A stretch of DNA of 7,264 nucleotides. Source: Candidatus Micrarchaeota archaeon CG_4_10_14_0_2_um_filter_60_11 (GTDB taxonomy: Archaea > Micrarchaeota > Micrarchaeia > Norongarragalinales > Norongarragalinaceae). The DNA lies in contig PFPF01000031.1 in the NCBI GenBank assembly GCA_002792915.1, positions 1 through 7,264 on the forward strand, given 5' to 3'. The position numbers and the translations under genes were made by a program. Shown here piece by piece: positions 5,974-7,264 of this stretch (position 1 is the stretch's first letter; every line of letters begins with the position of its first letter). Under the pieces are notes generated by a model. It was not told the DNA's origin. It was given only the letters and a program-made list of their open reading frames with translations, and ran no database searches.

Positions 5974-6672
5974 ATGGCTAAAGAAGGGGAATTTTTGAGG
6001 ATAAACTACACCGCGAAAACCAAGGACGACGGCAAGGTTTTCGACACGACGAGCGAAGCCGAAGCCAAGAAGGCGGGCATTTTCAACGAACGCGTGCGCT
6101 ACGGCCCAGCGCTCGTGCCCGTCGGCAAGCGGCAGGTAATCGAAGGGCTGGACGAAGAGCTGCTCAACGCCAAGAAGGGCGACAAGAAGCAAATAGTCAT
6201 TCCGGCGGCAAAAGGCTTCGGCACCCGCAACGCGGACGACGTGCGCCTCGTCCCGCTATCCAAATTCCAGGAGCAAAAAGTGCAGCCGTACGCGGGCATG
6301 CCCGTCGAGCTGGACGGCCGCGCCGCGCGCGTGCAAAGCGTGAGCGGCGGGCGCGTGCGCGTGGACTTCAACCACCCCCTCGCGGACAAGGAGCTCGTTT
6401 ACGATTACGAAGTCGTCGCCGAGTACTCGAAGCCCGAGGAAAAGTTCGCGGCGCTCGCGTCGGACCTGCTGCCCGACTGCAAGGCGTCCTACAATGAGGG
6501 CGTCGGCACGCTCGAGGTCCCGCTGAAGGTGGACAAGTCGTCGCGCGACTACCTCGTCATGAAGACGCGGTTTTACGTGCAGGCGTTCGCCTTCATTCCC
6601 GAAACCAAGAAACTCGAATTCAGGGAAGAGTGGGGCAACCCGCAGGAAGAGCTCGAACACAAGCGCCTGTAA
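5974..6672 (+). CDS. FKBP-type peptidyl-prolyl cis-trans isomerase, SlyD-like long archaeal form
   Basis: Cytosolic folding helper that isomerises X-Pro bonds. The insert-in-flap domain gives such enzymes chaperone activity on unfolded chains. The FKBP core is seen as LRINYTAKTKDDGKVFDTT (8-26), VIEGLDEELL (55-64), KGDKKQIVIPAAKGFG (68-83) and the closing strand ELVYDYEVV (140-148). Between them, residues about 86-138 form the insert-in-flap domain, ending in the characteristic SVSGGRVRVDFNHPLADK. Residues 150-232 are an extra C-terminal domain, as in the 26-kDa archaeal FKBPs such as the M. jannaschii protein; total length (232) fits that class. Tyr12, Phe23 and Asp24 of the pocket are kept, while Leu59 stands where FKBP12 has Trp, common in SlyD-like members. 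There is no signal peptide. The gene follows a secreted protein and precedes the Nudix gene by three bases. Confidence 0.95.
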   Translation: MAKEGEFLRINYTAKTKDDGKVFDTTSEAEAKKAGIFNERVRYGPALVPVGKRQVIEGLDEELLNAKKGDKKQIVIPAAKGFGTRNADDVRLVPLSKFQEQKVQPYAGMPVELDGRAARVQSVSGGRVRVDFNHPLADKELVYDYEVVAEYSKPEEKFAALASDLLPDCKASYNEGVGTLEVPLKVDKSSRDYLVMKTRFYVQAFAFIPETKKLEFREEWGNPQEELEHKRL

Positions 6673-6675
6673 GCA

Positions 6676-7230
6676 ATGAAAACGGGCGGGCACGGCAAAG
6701 CCGCGGCTGACTTCAACGACCCGTCGGAAACTTTCTACGTAGTCGACGACTCCGACAACGAAATCGGGAAAGCCTCGCGAAAGGAATGCCATGCGAAGCA
6801 TCTGCGCCACAGGTCAATGGGCATCGTGGTCGTCAAGGGCGGCAAAATACTGATAATGAAGCGCTCGCCGAAAAAAGACCTGCACCCCTCGGAGTGGGAG
6901 GCGAACGTGGGCGGCCACGTTTCCTACGGCGAAACCTATGAAGCGGCGGCAAAGCGGGAGCTAATGGAGGAAACCGGCCTCAGCGACTCGATAACCCTCG
7001 TTGAAAAGTATCCGTTCAGCGACGCCACCGAAAAGGAAATGATAACCGTGTTCTACTGCGAGGCTTCCGGGGAACCCGTAATAAACGCGCAGGAAGCGAC
7101 GGAATGCCGTTTCGTGACGCTGGGCGAGCTTGACGGAATGATGCGAAAGGAAAAGTTCACGCCCTGCAGCACCGAGGACGTTCAAAAATTCAAAAACGCG
7201 ATAAAACGCCTGAAAATAGTCTTGCGTTAA
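6676..7230 (+). CDS. Nudix hydrolase, isopentenyl-diphosphate-isomerase-like subgroup
   Basis: Mg-dependent pyrophosphohydrolase acting on a nucleoside diphosphate linked to some moiety X; the substrate cannot be read from sequence. A perfect Nudix box, G-x5-E-x7-R-E-U-x-E-E-x-G-U, runs from Gly80 to Leu102 (GHVSYGE and RELMEETGL). The N-terminal layout FYVVDDSDNEIGKASRKECH then LRHRSMGIVVV (20-53) resembles type 1 isopentenyl-diphosphate isomerase and its YfcD-like relatives. However, the isomerase active-site Cys in the SVCGH motif is replaced: here the sequence is NVGGH (77-81). It is therefore more likely a hydrolase than an isomerase. Length (184) fits the IDI-like group. ATG 6676 is three bases after the FKBP stop with no clear SD, so translation is probably coupled. 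The 3' end overlaps a convergent gene by four bases. Confidence 0.9.
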   Translation: MKTGGHGKAAADFNDPSETFYVVDDSDNEIGKASRKECHAKHLRHRSMGIVVVKGGKILIMKRSPKKDLHPSEWEANVGGHVSYGETYEAAAKRELMEETGLSDSITLVEKYPFSDATEKEMITVFYCEASGEPVINAQEATECRFVTLGELDGMMRKEKFTPCSTEDVQKFKNAIKRLKIVLR

Positions 7231-7264
7231 AAGTCGTTGATGACGCGGCCTTCGAGGTATAGCG
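7227..7264 (-). CDS. 3' end of a convergent, unidentified gene
   Basis: On the minus strand the frame reads LYLEGRVINDF then TAA (complement of 7227-7229). Its codons (CTC, GAA, GGC, CGC, GTC, ATC, AAC, GAC) match the G/C-ending preference of the real genes here, whereas the plus-strand reading after the Nudix stop gives no convincing protein. It would overlap the Nudix stop codon region by four bases (7227-7230). Only 11 residues are visible, so no family is offered. Confidence 0.5.
   Translation of the reverse strand, partial: LYLEGRVINDF

Noticed and set aside
6256..6810. 184-residue minus-strand open frame opposite FKBP and the Nudix start
   Set aside because: It is antisense to well-supported FKBP motifs across two genes, and its composition is typical of a codon mirror.

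Overview
The window looks like a compact archaeal chromosome segment, most likely from a DPANN-type lineage. I infer this from the archaeal GlmU-like enzyme (nucleotidyltransferase plus left-handed beta-helix acetyltransferase), the long FKBP with an insert-in-flap domain and C-terminal extension, secreted proteins rich in N-glycosylation sequons with Pro/Thr/Ser linkers, GGTGA-type ribosome binding sites, free use of ATA for isoleucine despite high GC, and almost no intergenic space. No rRNA or other marker is present, so the phylum cannot be fixed.

Layout. Seven complete genes and one 3' fragment lie on the plus strand, and a fragment of a convergent gene lies at the right edge. Bases 2-52 are the 3' end of an unidentified gene. 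Next comes a tight cluster: dCTP deaminase (59-616), a secreted Cys-rich glycoprotein with a C-terminal membrane anchor (625-1758), a phosphohexomutase of the GlmM/PMM family (1772-3112) and a GlmU-like bifunctional enzyme (3114-4442). Gaps here are 1-13 bases and there is no internal promoter-like sequence. The only convincing TATA-like box is at 4443-4450, 26-27 bases before the next ATG, so a second, leaderless transcript probably starts at 4473. It would carry an unidentified soluble protein with a basic Pro-rich tail (4473-5270), an overlapping sequon-rich signal-anchor protein (5267-5947), the FKBP isomerase (5974-6672) and a Nudix hydrolase (6676-7230). The last gene overlaps a minus-strand gene end (7227-7264) by four bases.

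How the genes may work together. The mutase and the GlmU-like enzyme are consecutive steps from glucosamine-6-phosphate to UDP-GlcNAc, a usual precursor of archaeal surface glycans. Two exported proteins in the window carry 6 and 8 N-X-S/T sequons, so a cell-surface glycoprotein theme is reasonable but inferred. dCTP deaminase and the Nudix enzyme are nucleotide or housekeeping functions. The least explained part is the overlapping pair at 4473-5947. It has no recognised family, a short tandem DNA repeat at its 5' end, and an A7 heptamer in slippery frame just before the stop codon of the first gene.

No stretch over 300 bases lacks a gene. I saw no tRNA, rRNA, CRISPR array, insertion sequence or transposase.
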